This document shows, in pieces, positions 1 to 9,098 of a stretch of 42,711 nt of DNA. Made by a program: the position numbers and the translations under genes. The DNA is from an uncultured beta proteobacterium (GTDB lineage: Bacteria > Pseudomonadota > Gammaproteobacteria > Burkholderiales > Burkholderiaceae_C), in NCBI GenBank assembly GCA_903853895.1, contig CAINUX010000288.1:1-42711 (forward strand). Direction: 5' to 3'. The first letter of the stretch is position 1, and every line of letters starts with the position of its first letter. Below the pieces are notes generated by a model. It had not been told where the DNA came from, ran no database searches, and saw only the letters and a list, made by a program, of their open reading frames with translations.

Positions 1-97
1 AAGTGGTACCACTCCTTCCCATCCCGAACAGGACAGTGAAACGCTTCTGCGCCGATGATAGTGCGGGTTCCCGTGTGAAAGTAGGTCATCGTCAGAC
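1..97 (+). rRNA. rrf: 5S ribosomal RNA, 5' end cut off by window
   Basis: The first ~97 bases match the body and 3' end of a betaproteobacterial 5S rRNA: the CCCATCCCGAACAGG loop region, the GCGCCGATGATAGTG segment, and the GGTTCCCGTGTGAAAGTAGG arm followed by TCATCGTCAGAC. About 15-20 bases of the 5' strand of the terminal stem lie outside the window, so the 3' end near 97 is estimated. A strong terminator follows at once, so this is the distal end of an rRNA operon lying to the left. Confidence 0.95.
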
Positions 98-107
98 TAT
101 TAAACCG

Positions 108-143
108 AAAACGCCCAGTCAATTGACTGGGCGTTTTTTTTTT
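108..143 (+). terminator. rRNA operon intrinsic terminator
   Basis: A perfect 30-base palindrome with arms AAAACGCCCAGTCAA and TTGACTGGGCGTTTT is followed by an unbroken T run to 143. It starts about ten bases after the 5S 3' end, as expected for a Rho-independent terminator closing an rRNA operon. Because the 5' arm begins with A residues it could also stop minus-strand transcription coming from the right. Confidence 0.93.
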
Positions 144-326
144 GCTCGCACCTCCCTTGCCCCACATTAGCAATTTGTTTGTCGACGTGGGCCGGCCTGT
201 GGCCGCCAACGAGTAGGCAGTAATTCTTGAATGCGGATGTTGGGATGCGTGGGCAAGGCCTCTCTACGGTCATCTTTACTCCATGCAAGACAGACCGCAG
301 AACGCAACGAGGTTGGCTAAGCGAGG

Positions 327-1112
327 CTACAGCGCAACAGTGGTGGGCATCGGATGCCTGCAGTCGGGCAGCGCATTGGCCAAGCAGTTATCCAGGGCAA
401 TATGGCATTGCGCTGCTTCCCCTCTACTGAGTCTTTCAATCCAGGCCGACTCGCGCTTCTGTATGGTTTGGAGAAACTCGCGGGCTCGGCTTCCATTTCC
501 CGACATGCCAGAGAAAGTATCAAATCCTGACTCGAGAAAGTTCTGCAATGATCCGAGTCCTGCCGCTGAAGCAGGTCTTCGCATCATTTTAAGCATGAAT
601 CTGAGGCCAGGGGTTCGCGTCAACCGGTCCAGATCCGCACCAACACTGAGAACCATTTCGAGTTGGCGTTTGCGGTCTGCCTCACGGCCAACTTGTTTCC
701 AGCTGGCCATGTAGCGAGTAACGCTATCACTCTGTCTGTTTGGTGTTTGGGTAATCCAATCCGCTGCCATTTGCGCGTCCAGTTCCTCGGTCAATTGATG
801 CAGCTGAGCGAGAGACACCGCCGTTGCAACTACTTGCTGTGGAAAAAGGGTTTGCAGCGCACCAGCAATGCGTGAAAACTGCGCATCACGTTGGGAGTAG
901 TCCTTGTCGCTGTACAAGTCTTCCAGAAAGAAACGGGCAGCAGCTCCAAACTCAACAGAAGCCAATAAATCACCATAGGTTCCGGAAAAACGTTTCGCTT
1001 GAAACGACTTCACTGCTTGTGTTGCGGACTGAGTGAGTGGATCAGAAAGAGCGGCCAATCGGATTGCGGTGACGCGCGCAACCGCTTCTCGAATCGTGTG
1101 TGCAGCATCCAT
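327..1112 (-). CDS. Conserved hypothetical protein (FFLEDLY...RD-Q motif family)
   Basis: A 261-residue soluble protein with no signal peptide or membrane segment. I do not know its function. The central motif FFLEDLYSDKDYSQRDAQF, followed by RIAGALQTLFP, looks like a conserved signature of an uncharacterised family in betaproteobacteria, which supports it as a real gene. The reading frame extends upstream to 1145, but MDAAHTIREAV at 1112 is the more natural start: it begins the helical N-terminal region, while the upstream residues look like translated leader. It is divergent from the GNAT gene and lies head-on toward the rRNA operon, with a ~180-base gap from 144 to 326 where I see nothing. 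Composition is predominantly helical. Confidence 0.75.
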   Translation of the reverse strand: MDAAHTIREAVARVTAIRLAALSDPLTQSATQAVKSFQAKRFSGTYGDLLASVEFGAAARFFLEDLYSDKDYSQRDAQFSRIAGALQTLFPQQVVATAVSLAQLHQLTEELDAQMAADWITQTPNRQSDSVTRYMASWKQVGREADRKRQLEMVLSVGADLDRLTRTPGLRFMLKMMRRPASAAGLGSLQNFLESGFDTFSGMSGNGSRAREFLQTIQKRESAWIERLSRGEAAQCHIALDNCLANALPDCRHPMPTTVAL

Positions 1113-1336
1113 AGTTGAAAACAGTGTACAGAAGCCAGTCCGCAATGGTGGAGGTGGTAGCCTAGAAACTTGAGCTCGGAATGGTAAAAGTTAGTACTAA
1201 CTGCCATCGTAAACGCCAATAGATATGAGTATTTCATCGGTCAGGCCTTCGATTCTCTCTGAATAATGCTGCTATCTTGTATCTGGCCCATCCTCTTTGG
1301 GGTGCGAAGACTAGGGATAACCCTTATAGTCGGCCC

Positions 1337-2068
1337 ATGCTTGACGCTACAAACATCATTAAGGCCTCACTCGAAGTCGGGCGGGAGCTTCTGCGTCCTC
1401 CGCATGAAAGTGATAGCACGCCGGAGCAGATGCGAGCCATACCCTTGCTGGTGCCGATCCGTTCATTGGGAGTCAACCACCGCACCCGCATCGCGACTCA
1501 TTTGTTGTCATTGGAGCCGCATGACCGCTATTTGCGATTCGGATACATGGCGCAAGATGAACAGATTCAGCGCTATGTGGATGGGCTCAACTTCGATCGT
1601 GACGAAATATTTGGCATCTACAACCGAAAGCTTGAGTTGATTGCAATGGCGCATCTGGCATATGCGTCGCCAGAAGGGCAAGACGCATGCGCAGAGTTTG
1701 GGGTGTCAGTAGTTCCTGCGGCGCGTGGACGCGGCTACGGGGCGCGATTGTTCGAGCGCGCGGCAATGCACGCAACCAACGACGGCGTAAGCCTCTTGTT
1801 TGTCCACGCACTCAGTGAAAACGCAGCGATGTTAAAGATTGCCCGCAATGCAGGTGCCAGAGTGGAGCGTGACGGCACGGAATCCGAAGCCTTCCTGCAT
1901 TTGCCGCAAGCCACTCTGGACAGCCAAGTAACAGAACTCATTGAAGAGCAGGTTGCCCAAACAGACTACCGGATCAAGGTTCAGGCCAAACAATTCTGGA
2001 GTTTCCTCGCTGATCTCCAGAATATCAGACGCGATGTCATTGATGGGCAAGCGCGCACCCCACCCTGA
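1337..2068 (+). CDS. GNAT family N-acetyltransferase
   Basis: A 243-residue protein with a GNAT fold in its middle. Strand beta-4 (FGVSVVPAAR, about 121-130) runs into the acetyl-CoA pyrophosphate loop RGRGYG at 130-135 and the following helix GARLFERAAMHA, which is the family hallmark. It would transfer an acetyl group from acetyl-CoA to an unidentified amine. The frame is open from 1277, but ATG 1337 gives a sensible N-terminus and sits 6 bases after a TATAGT hexamer (1325-1330), so the message may be leaderless. The C-terminal ~60 residues (TELIEEQ...) extend past the fold. The end lies about 58 bases before the preferred start of corC, so the two are probably co-transcribed. Confidence 0.85.
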   Translation: MLDATNIIKASLEVGRELLRPPHESDSTPEQMRAIPLLVPIRSLGVNHRTRIATHLLSLEPHDRYLRFGYMAQDEQIQRYVDGLNFDRDEIFGIYNRKLELIAMAHLAYASPEGQDACAEFGVSVVPAARGRGYGARLFERAAMHATNDGVSLLFVHALSENAAMLKIARNAGARVERDGTESEAFLHLPQATLDSQVTELIEEQVAQTDYRIKVQAKQFWSFLADLQNIRRDVIDGQARTPP

Positions 2069-2126
2069 ACAACAAATCCGCTATCCTTGGGGTTCCGAAA
2101 CAACGGCAGCCATTGCCATCACGTCT

Positions 2127-2996
2127 GTGTCAGACCCACACCCCGCGCGACCGCCCGACAAGGAAGACAAGCGCACATTCCTGCGCAAACTCGCTGAGTT
2201 CATCCATCCTGGCCCCGATTCGACTGCAGAACTCATAGAGACGCTGGCGGAGGCGGAGGACAATAACATCATTGGGGCCGAGTCTCGGGTCATGCTCGAA
2301 GGCGTTATCCGCATGGCGGACATGACCGCCGGAGATGTGATGGTGGCCGCCACACGGATGGATCTGATCAATATTCAGGCGCCGATGGATACATTGCTAA
2401 ACACTGTCATCGACACTGCGCACTCGCGGTTTCCCGTCTACGAAGGGGAGCGTGAAAACGTCATCGGGATTCTGATGGCCAAGGACCTGCTAAAGCTCCA
2501 GCGGGCTCCCGAGCTAAACATCCGCGCCTTACTTCGGCCAGCCGTCTTCGTCCCGGAAACCAAGGGACTGAATGATCTTTTGCGAGATTTCCGGGGTAAC
2601 CGCAACCATCTGGCGATCGTCATCGACGAATTTGGCCGGGTCGCTGGCCTGATCACGATCGAAGACGTGTTGGAACAAATCGTCGGTGAAATCGAGGACG
2701 AATTCGATATCGCCGAAGATGTCGGTGACATTTTTTCACTGGCCGACCGCACCTACCGAGTCAGCGGGGATACGCCTATCGAGCGTGTCAACGACGCATT
2801 TGCGGTGAGCTTGGAAGGCGCAGATCCCGAAGACCTATTTGACACGGTTGGGGGGCTGATCGCCCATGAGATGGGTCATGTCCCAAAACGGGGTGAACGG
2901 TATACGCTGGGCGGGCTGGACTTTCTCGTGCTGCACACCAAGGGCGGCGCCGTAAAGTGGTTCAAAGTATCCCCCGCGGCGGATGTCGGAAACTGA
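2127..2996 (+). CDS. corC: CorC/HlyC-family transporter-associated protein
   Basis: A 289-residue cytoplasmic protein with two CBS domains (about 70-125 and 135-192; VIDEFGRVAGLITIEDVLE is typical of the second) and a C-terminal CorC_HlyC domain (about 205-285, ending GLDFLVLHTKGGAVKW). It lacks the N-terminal DUF21 membrane domain, so it is the short CorC/YbeX type linked to Mg/Co efflux and envelope homeostasis. The frame is open upstream to 1941, with ATGs at 2034 and 2043 inside the GNAT gene. I prefer the GTG at 2127 because SDPHPARPPDKEDKRTFL matches how I recall the family starting; this is not certain. The 3' end overlaps lnt by 14 bases, and corC-lnt adjacency is a common arrangement. 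Confidence 0.92.
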   Translation: MSDPHPARPPDKEDKRTFLRKLAEFIHPGPDSTAELIETLAEAEDNNIIGAESRVMLEGVIRMADMTAGDVMVAATRMDLINIQAPMDTLLNTVIDTAHSRFPVYEGERENVIGILMAKDLLKLQRAPELNIRALLRPAVFVPETKGLNDLLRDFRGNRNHLAIVIDEFGRVAGLITIEDVLEQIVGEIEDEFDIAEDVGDIFSLADRTYRVSGDTPIERVNDAFAVSLEGADPEDLFDTVGGLIAHEMGHVPKRGERYTLGGLDFLVLHTKGGAVKWFKVSPAADVGN

Positions 2997-4578
2997 CACT
3001 GACACTGACACTGACGCTGGAGTGGCCGTGCGGCCTGTTCCATCGGCATGGAACAGCGCACCCATTGCTATTGTTTGCATAGCTGCCTGTGCAATGGCCG
3101 CAGGGACTGCCTGGCCGTTCGATGCCGGCTTTCCCACTGGTGCGCCATTGTGGGGGCTGCAAATCCTCGCGCTGGCCGGGCTGGTTTGGGTCTTGCATCA
3201 CTGCAATCACTGGCGGTCGGCCGCAGGCTTGGGCCTGGTGTTTGCCACCACCTGGCTATGCGCCACGTTTTGGTGGCTGCACATCTCCATGCATACGTAT
3301 GCCGGCCTTCATGCGTTGCTGGCAGCGTTGGCAATCTTGGCGCTGGCGCTGGCGCTGGGCATGTATTACGCCGGCGCATGTGCGGTGTACTGGGCGCTCA
3401 GGGACCGCCGGCCGATCTGGGCTAGCGCGTCCTTTGCAGCTGCGTGGACCATGGCGGAAATGGCTCGCGGCACTTGGTTGACCGGATTTGGATGGGGAGC
3501 GGTGGGCTATGCCCATGTGACCGGGCCACTGGTGGCCTACGTTCCATGGCTCGGTGCCTATGGTGTGGGCGCTCTCGCAGCCTGGCTTTCGGCCTGTCTT
3601 GTTTTGTGGGTTCGCGGCAAGACTGTCTGGCTGCCCTTGGGGGTATCGCTGGTCGTCGCAGCGGGCATCGTTGCGCCCTCGGCGCTGCCAGCCTGGTCCG
3701 CGCCCGCCGGGACGCTGTCTGTCACCCTGCTACAGGGCAATGTCCCGCAGGACGAGAAATTCCAAAGCGGCTCGGGCGTCCCGCTGGCCCTGCAGTGGTA
3801 CGGCGACCAACTCAACCGCAGCACAACCCAATTGGTGGTGGCTCCTGAGACCGCTATTCCCCTGCTTCCGCAAGACTTGCCGGAGAACTATTGGGAGACA
3901 CTCAGTGGCCGTTTTGCCCGCGGCGATCAAGCCGCACTGGTGGGCATTCCATGGGGCAATATGGCGCAAGGCTATACCAATTCGGTCATCGGCTTTTCGC
4001 CGCGGCAGCAAACGCTATGGCGCTACGACAAACACCACCTGGTGCCCTTCGGCGAGTTCATACCACCGCTGTTCAAATGGTTTACCCAAATGATGAACAT
4101 CCCATTAGGCGACTTCAATCGCGGAGCCGTCGGGCAGGCTTCCTATGCCTGGAAAGGACAGCGGCTGGCGCCTAATATTTGCTACGAAGACCTTTTTGGG
4201 GAAGAGCTGGGCGCACGGTTTGTTGACCCTGCGCAGGCACCCACCATCTTTGTCAACGCCAGCAACATTGGCTGGTTTGGAGACTCCATCGCCATCGACC
4301 AGCATTTGCAGATTAGTCGCATGCGGGCTTTGGAGTTCGAACGCCCCATGATCCGAGCCACAAATACGGGGGCTACCGCCATCATTGACCACACCGGGCG
4401 GGTGACCGATGCGTTGCCGCGCCACACCCGCGGCGTGCTGGTCGGGACGGTGCAGGGGCGCATCGGCACCACGCCCTTTGCCTGGTGGGTTGCCCGCTTT
4501 GGGCTGTGGCCGTTGTGGATTCTGGCACTCGCTATTGTTTTCATAGCGATGCGAACACAGCGGACGAGGGCGGTCTAG
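2983..4578 (+). CDS. lnt: Apolipoprotein N-acyltransferase
   Basis: A 531-residue inner-membrane enzyme that N-acylates the lipid-modified cysteine of apolipoproteins, the last step of lipoprotein maturation. About six membrane segments occupy the first 230 residues. They are followed by a periplasmic nitrilase domain with the expected triad Glu289 (VVAPETAIP), Lys350 (RYDKHHLVPFGEF) and Cys400 (APNICYED), plus Glu358, Tyr401 and Glu402. A final membrane helix (WPLWILALAIVFIAM) anchors the C-terminus. ATG 2983 overlaps corC, implying translational coupling. Residues 2-12 (SETDTDTDTDA) are encoded by four tandem ACTGAC units at 2992-3015 that also contain the corC stop. A second, diverged Lnt-like protein lies at 24550. 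Confidence 0.96.
   Translation: MSETDTDTDTDAGVAVRPVPSAWNSAPIAIVCIAACAMAAGTAWPFDAGFPTGAPLWGLQILALAGLVWVLHHCNHWRSAAGLGLVFATTWLCATFWWLHISMHTYAGLHALLAALAILALALALGMYYAGACAVYWALRDRRPIWASASFAAAWTMAEMARGTWLTGFGWGAVGYAHVTGPLVAYVPWLGAYGVGALAAWLSACLVLWVRGKTVWLPLGVSLVVAAGIVAPSALPAWSAPAGTLSVTLLQGNVPQDEKFQSGSGVPLALQWYGDQLNRSTTQLVVAPETAIPLLPQDLPENYWETLSGRFARGDQAALVGIPWGNMAQGYTNSVIGFSPRQQTLWRYDKHHLVPFGEFIPPLFKWFTQMMNIPLGDFNRGAVGQASYAWKGQRLAPNICYEDLFGEELGARFVDPAQAPTIFVNASNIGWFGDSIAIDQHLQISRMRALEFERPMIRATNTGATAIIDHTGRVTDALPRHTRGVLVGTVQGRIGTTPFAWWVARFGLWPLWILALAIVFIAMRTQRTRAV
2992..3015 (+). repeat. Hexanucleotide microsatellite (ACTGAC)4
   Basis: Four uninterrupted copies of ACTGAC run from 2992 to 3015, followed by a degenerate unit (GCTGG). 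The repeat includes the corC stop codon (TGA 2994-2996) and encodes the Thr-Asp run at the Lnt N-terminus. Because the unit is 6 bases, gain or loss keeps the lnt frame and does not move the corC stop. Confidence 0.9.
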
Positions 4579-4604
4579 CGGTTTCACCCCTGTAAAATCG
4601 GGGC

Positions 4605-5513
4605 ATGCTCACATTTCAACAAATCATCCTGAAGTTGCAGGCCTATTGGGCCGACAAGGGCTGCGCGCTGCTGCAGCCTTATGACATGGAAGTCGGCGCC
4701 GGAACCTCGCACACAGCCACATTTCTGCGCGCCCTTGGCCCGGAACCCTGGAAGGCCGCGTATGTCCAGCCCAGCCGTCGTCCGAAGGATGGCCGCTATG
4801 GTGAGAACCCCAACCGCCTCCAGCACTACTACCAGTACCAAGTGGTGTTGAAGCCCGCACCCAGCAACATCCTGGAGCTGTACCTGGGCTCGCTTGAAGC
4901 CCTGGGCTTTGATCTGAAGAAAAACGACATCCGCTTCGTCGAAGACGACTGGGAAAACCCCACGCTGGGCGCCTGGGGTCTGGGCTGGGAAGTCTGGCTC
5001 AATGGCATGGAGGTCACGCAGTTCACGTATTTCCAGCAAGTGGGCGGCATCGACTGCAAGCCCATCACCGGCGAGATCACCTACGGCTTGGAGCGCCTGG
5101 CCATGTACCTGCAGGGAGTGGACAACGTCTACAACCTGACCTGGACCGATGGGTTGAGTTACGGCGATGTCTACAAGCAAAACGAGGTCGAGCAATCGAC
5201 CTACAACTTCGAGCATAGCGACGCTGACTTCCTGTTCACCGCCTTCGCCGCACATGAGAAGCAGGCCAAGTATTTGATGGAGCAGCAACTGGCCCTACCG
5301 GCCTATGAGCAGGTGCTCAAAGGTGTGCATACATTCAACTTGCTGGATGCCCGGGGAGCCATTAGCGTGACCGAGCGCGCCGCCTATATCGGGCGCTTGC
5401 GCAACCTCGCCCGCTCCGTCGCACAGAGCTATTTCGAAAGTCGCGAACGCCTGGGCTTCCCCCTGGCGCCACGCGAATGGGTCGAGCAGATGACACCGAA
5501 GAAGGCCGCATGA
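4605..5513 (+). CDS. glyQ: Glycyl-tRNA synthetase alpha subunit
   Basis: A 302-residue class II synthetase catalytic subunit of the bacterial alpha2beta2 type. It begins [20 protein letters not shown] and carries the family sequences [26 protein letters not shown], the motif-2 region [28 protein letters not shown], and [23 protein letters not shown] (no stretch quoted is unusual for the family). Length is standard. Start 4605 has no Shine-Dalgarno; instead a TGTAAAAT box lies at 4591-4598, 6 bases before ATG, so a leaderless transcript is possible. The stop overlaps the glyS start (ATGA), so the subunits are translationally coupled. Confidence 0.98.
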   Translation: MLTFQQIILKLQAYWADKGCALLQPYDMEVGAGTSHTATFLRALGPEPWKAAYVQPSRRPKDGRYGENPNRLQHYYQYQVVLKPAPSNILELYLGSLEALGFDLKKNDIRFVEDDWENPTLGAWGLGWEVWLNGMEVTQFTYFQQVGGIDCKPITGEITYGLERLAMYLQGVDNVYNLTWTDGLSYGDVYKQNEVEQSTYNFEHSDADFLFTAFAAHEKQAKYLMEQQLALPAYEQVLKGVHTFNLLDARGAISVTERAAYIGRLRNLARSVAQSYFESRERLGFPLAPREWVEQMTPKKAA

Positions 5514-7717
5514 TGACTACCAAGAACCTTCTCGTTGAATTGTTTGTCGAAGAGCTGCCGCCAAAAGCGCTCAAGAAACTGGGCGATGCCTTTGCCAACC
5601 AACTGGCCGACCAACTCAAGTTACTAGGCCTGGCGGGAGCAGACTCCGTCACCACGGCGTACGCATCACCACGGCGTCTGGCTGCGCACATCAGCCATGT
5701 CTGGCTCAAGGCCGAAGACAAGGCAGTCCAGCAAAAGCTCATGCCCGTTTCCGTGGGTCTGGACGCCGCAGGCCATGCGACCCCCGCATTGTTGAAAAAA
5801 CTGCAGGTCTTGGGTGCTGATTTGACAGACCCGGCTGCCGCTGTGGCAGCACTCAAGCGCGTACCCGACGGCAAGACAGAGGCCTTGTACTATGACAGCC
5901 TGGTCACCGGCGCCACGCTCGACACCGGTTTGCAGAAAGCACTGGAAGAAGCCATTGCCAAGTTGCCGATTCCCAAAGTCATGAGCTACCAGCTGGAGCG
6001 GGATTGCGCCCTGCCGGGTTGGAGCAGCGTGAATTTCGTGCGCCCCGCGCACGGGCTGGTCGCTCTGCATGGCAAGGCTGTGGTCCCGGTCAAGGTGCTG
6101 GGTCTCACCGCGGGCCACACCACACAAGGCCACCGCTTTGAGGCTGCGTTGTCACCCGTCATGTTTCTGGATGCCGACAGCTACGCAGGCACATTACGCA
6201 CGGATGGCGCTGTCATCGCGTCGTTTGCCGAACGCAAGGCCGAGATTGCGCGCCAGCTCCTGGCTGCCGCCGCAAAGGTGGGCGGTGGCTGCAAGCCGAT
6301 TGACGACGACGCGCTGCTGGATGAAGTCACCGCTTTAGTCGAACGCCCCAATGTACTGGTCTGCCAGTTCGAGAAAGAGTTTCTCGATGTGCCACAGGAG
6401 TGCCTGATCCTGACCATGAAGGCCAACCAGAAGTATTTTCCGCTACTCGATGCCGCCAACAAGTTGACCCATCAGTTCCTGGTGGTCAGCAACATCACGC
6501 CGAAAGACGCGAGCTTGGTGATCGGTGGTAACGAGCGCGTGGTACGTCCCCGTCTGGCCGACGCCAAGTTCTTTTTTGACCAGGACCGCAAGAAGACGCT
6601 GGCTTCGCGCGTGGACGGATTGGCCAAGGTGGTTTACCACAACAAGCTCGGAACGCAAGGCGAGCGTGCCCAGCGCGTGGCTGACATAGCAGCCCTCATC
6701 GTCGAACAGCTGCGCCATGCCACAGTGCCCTACACCGCGCATGCCAAGGACGAACTCGATGTGCTGGCCAGCAAAGTGCAGCAGGCCGCCACACTGGCCA
6801 AGACCGACTTGCTGACCGACATGGTGGGGGAGTTTCCGGAACTGCAAGGCATCATGGGAGGCTACTACGCCCGCCACGATGGCCTTCGCGACGGCGTGGC
6901 CATTGCTATCGAAGACCACTACAAACCGCGCTTTGCCGGTGACGCGCTGCCGCGCAACCACACCGGCAGCGTAGTGGCTCTGGCCGACAAGCTGGAGACC
7001 CTGGTCGGCATGTTCGGCATCGGAAACCTGCCCACCGGTGACAAGGACCCGTTCGCCCTGCGCCGCCATGCGTTGGGCGTGATCCGCATCCTGATGGAAG
7101 CCGATTTTTCGCTGAATCTGGACACCATCCTGGCCAATGCCGCCAAGGCCTTTGGCTCCATGCTGGAGCTGTGGTCCGACAAGGAGCAGGCGGACTTTGC
7201 CGCCCACCAGCCCAAGCTGCAGGACTTCATCTACGACCGTCTGGCCGGCTCCCTGCGCGAGCAGGGCTACAGCGCGCAAGAGGTCGATGCCGTGCTGGCA
7301 CTGCGCCCGCAACGCCTGGGCGACGTGCCCAAGCGACTGGCCGCCGTGCGCGCCTTTGCAGCGCTTCCCGAGGCGCAAGCCCTGGCCGCCGCCAACAAAC
7401 GCATCAGCAACATCCTGAAAAAGGCGCAGGAGGTTGATGCCCATGTGAGCGCAGTGCTGTTGCAGGAAGCTGCAGAGATTGCGCTGTATGCGGCGATGCA
7501 GGCGTGCGTGCCCAAAGCCAACACCTCGTTTGAAGCCGGTGACTACACCGCATCCTTGCAAACCCTGGCTGCGCTGCGCGAGCCGGTCGACGCATTCTTC
7601 GACGGCGTGATGGTCAATGCGGAGCAGATGGACCTGCGCCTGAACCGCCAGGGCCTGCTCAAGAGTCTGCACGACGCCATGAACCGCGTGGCCGATTTGT
7701 CCAGATTGGCCAGCTAA
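5510..7717 (+). CDS. glyS: Glycyl-tRNA synthetase beta subunit
   Basis: A 735-residue beta subunit that binds tRNA(Gly) and completes the synthetase with GlyQ. The N-terminus ([19 protein letters not shown]) is the family signature; [23 protein letters not shown] and [18 protein letters not shown] are further conserved blocks, and the C-terminal ~100 residues form the anticodon-binding-like domain. ATG 5510 overlaps the glyQ stop; the next ATG at 5513 is an equally possible start. Length is normal and the frame is intact. It ends one base before gmhB, consistent with one transcript. Confidence 0.98.
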   Translation: MMTTKNLLVELFVEELPPKALKKLGDAFANQLADQLKLLGLAGADSVTTAYASPRRLAAHISHVWLKAEDKAVQQKLMPVSVGLDAAGHATPALLKKLQVLGADLTDPAAAVAALKRVPDGKTEALYYDSLVTGATLDTGLQKALEEAIAKLPIPKVMSYQLERDCALPGWSSVNFVRPAHGLVALHGKAVVPVKVLGLTAGHTTQGHRFEAALSPVMFLDADSYAGTLRTDGAVIASFAERKAEIARQLLAAAAKVGGGCKPIDDDALLDEVTALVERPNVLVCQFEKEFLDVPQECLILTMKANQKYFPLLDAANKLTHQFLVVSNITPKDASLVIGGNERVVRPRLADAKFFFDQDRKKTLASRVDGLAKVVYHNKLGTQGERAQRVADIAALIVEQLRHATVPYTAHAKDELDVLASKVQQAATLAKTDLLTDMVGEFPELQGIMGGYYARHDGLRDGVAIAIEDHYKPRFAGDALPRNHTGSVVALADKLETLVGMFGIGNLPTGDKDPFALRRHALGVIRILMEADFSLNLDTILANAAKAFGSMLELWSDKEQADFAAHQPKLQDFIYDRLAGSLREQGYSAQEVDAVLALRPQRLGDVPKRLAAVRAFAALPEAQALAAANKRISNILKKAQEVDAHVSAVLLQEAAEIALYAAMQACVPKANTSFEAGDYTASLQTLAALREPVDAFFDGVMVNAEQMDLRLNRQGLLKSLHDAMNRVADLSRLAS

Positions 7718-7718
7718 T

Positions 7719-8294
7719 ATGAAACTCGTCATTGTCGACCGCGACGGCACGATCAACGAAGACAGTGCCGACTACGTCAAATCGCCGTCAGAGTGGCAGC
7801 CGCTGCCGGGCGCGCTGGAGGCCATTGCGCGGTTGAACCACGCGGGTTGGCATGTGGTCGTCGCCACCAACCAGTCGGGTCTGGGGCGTGGCCTGTTTGA
7901 TGTGGCATCGCTCAACGCCATGCACGCCAAGATGCACACCATGCTGGCGGCCGTTGGGGGGCGCATTGACGCAGTCTTCTATTGCCCGCATGCACCGGAC
8001 GAGCGATGCCACTGCCGCAAGCCCGAACCCGGCCTGTTCGAGCAGATCGGCGAGCGCTATGGTATGGATTTGCGTGGCGTTCCGGCCGTGGGCGATGCGC
8101 CACGTGATCTGGTGGCGGCCGTCGCAGCAGGGTGCGAGCCGCATCTGGTGCTGACCGGCAAAGCCGCCGGCTACCGGGGTCGCGCCTTGCCCGATGGCTA
8201 CCCTGCGGACACCATGGTGCACCAGGACCTGGCGGCCTTTGCCGACTACATCGTTGGACTGAGTGTCCGGCCATCACAACCGGCCGATCTCTAG
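7719..8294 (+). CDS. gmhB: D-glycero-beta-D-manno-heptose-1,7-bisphosphate 7-phosphatase
   Basis: A 191-residue HAD-superfamily phosphatase of LPS heptose precursor synthesis. Motif I is VDRDGTIN with nucleophile Asp7 and Asp9; motif II is ATNQSGLGRG (Thr50 region); the zinc loop is Cys89-x-His91 ... Cys97-x-Cys99 (CPHAPDERCHC), characteristic of GmhB; Lys101 and GDAPRD (Asp126, Asp130) complete the site. It removes the C7 phosphate from heptose 1,7-bisphosphate before nucleotide activation. ATG lies 1 base after the glyS stop. The coding sequence ends 2 bases before a copy of the dispersed repeat at 8296. Confidence 0.94.
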   Translation: MKLVIVDRDGTINEDSADYVKSPSEWQPLPGALEAIARLNHAGWHVVVATNQSGLGRGLFDVASLNAMHAKMHTMLAAVGGRIDAVFYCPHAPDERCHCRKPEPGLFEQIGERYGMDLRGVPAVGDAPRDLVAAVAAGCEPHLVLTGKAAGYRGRALPDGYPADTMVHQDLAAFADYIVGLSVRPSQPADL

Positions 8295-8295
8295 A

Positions 8296-8349
8296 GCTAC
8301 TATTTTTATAGCGCTATATTGAACAAATACGAGGGCTGCAGGCCTTTTT
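8296..8349 (+). repeat. Dispersed ~50-bp repeat, copy A
   Basis: Begins GCTACTATTTTTATAGC (a small stem, GCTA...TAGC) and ends ACGAGGGCTGCAGGCC plus a T-rich tail. The same layout occurs at 19491-19540 (reverse), 21477-21532 and 31382-31431. It fills nearly all of the gmhB-plsC gap. Confidence 0.75.
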
Positions 8350-8357
8350 CATTAGTT

Positions 8358-9098
8358 ATGTCCTTTGTCCGTTCGGTCTTGCACATGGTGTGGATGACGC
8401 TCACCGTCATCCCCTACACCTTGGCCATTGTGCTCGGGGCCCTGCTGGGTATGGGGCGTGCCCGGCGTTATCGCATCGCTGCCGCTTGGCTGGGTCTGAG
8501 CAGTCTGGCCAGCGCGCGTGCCATCCTCGGCATAGAGACGCGCATCACCGGCATGGAGAACCTGCCAGTGGGCGAGAAGACGCCCGCCGTGCTGCTGGTC
8601 AAGCACCAGTCCACCTTCGAGACCTTTTTGATGCCAGCCATCATGCCGCACCCGCTGGCCTATGTGTTCAAAAAGGAGCTGCTCTACGTGCCGTTCTTTG
8701 GCTGGTCCATTGGCCTGCTCGACATGATTCACATTGACCGCAGCCTGCGCACACAGGCCTTCAAAAAGGTCGTCGCCCAGGGCAAGGAGCGCCTTGCGCA
8801 AGGCATCTGGATCATCATGTTCCCTGAGGGCACGCGTATCGCGCGTGGGCAAAAAGGGGTTTATGAGACCAGCGGAACCCGCCTGGCGGTGCAGACCGGC
8901 GCGCCGGTCATTCCCATTGCAGTCACGTCGGCCAAGTGCTGGCCGCGCAAGGCCTTCATCAAGACACCGGGTATTGTGGATGTGTCCATCGGCAAGCCCA
9001 TTCCCAGCATCGGGCGCCACCACAAGGAGCTGATGCAGGAAGTCGAGGACTGGATCGAGGCCGAGATGCGCCGCCTGGACCCTGAGGCCTACCGCTAG
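8358..9098 (+). CDS. plsC: 1-acyl-sn-glycerol-3-phosphate acyltransferase (PlsC-like)
   Basis: A 246-residue membrane-associated acyltransferase that makes phosphatidic acid from lysophosphatidate and acyl donors. A hydrophobic segment lies at about 10-32. Motif I is VKHQSTFETF with His83 and Glu88, so the usual HX4D appears as HX4E. Motif III is FPEGTR at 155-160, with GAPVIPIAV as motif IV. The frame is open from a TTG at 8319, but that lies inside repeat copy A; ATG 8358 (MSFVRSVLHMVW) gives the natural start. The stop overlaps the next gene's GTG by one base. Confidence 0.9.
   Translation: MSFVRSVLHMVWMTLTVIPYTLAIVLGALLGMGRARRYRIAAAWLGLSSLASARAILGIETRITGMENLPVGEKTPAVLLVKHQSTFETFLMPAIMPHPLAYVFKKELLYVPFFGWSIGLLDMIHIDRSLRTQAFKKVVAQGKERLAQGIWIIMFPEGTRIARGQKGVYETSGTRLAVQTGAPVIPIAVTSAKCWPRKAFIKTPGIVDVSIGKPIPSIGRHHKELMQEVEDWIEAEMRRLDPEAYR

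Noticed and set aside
6443..7756. Minus-strand open frame (437 codons) opposite glyS
   Set aside because: Antisense shadow of glyS, typical for high-GC third positions.
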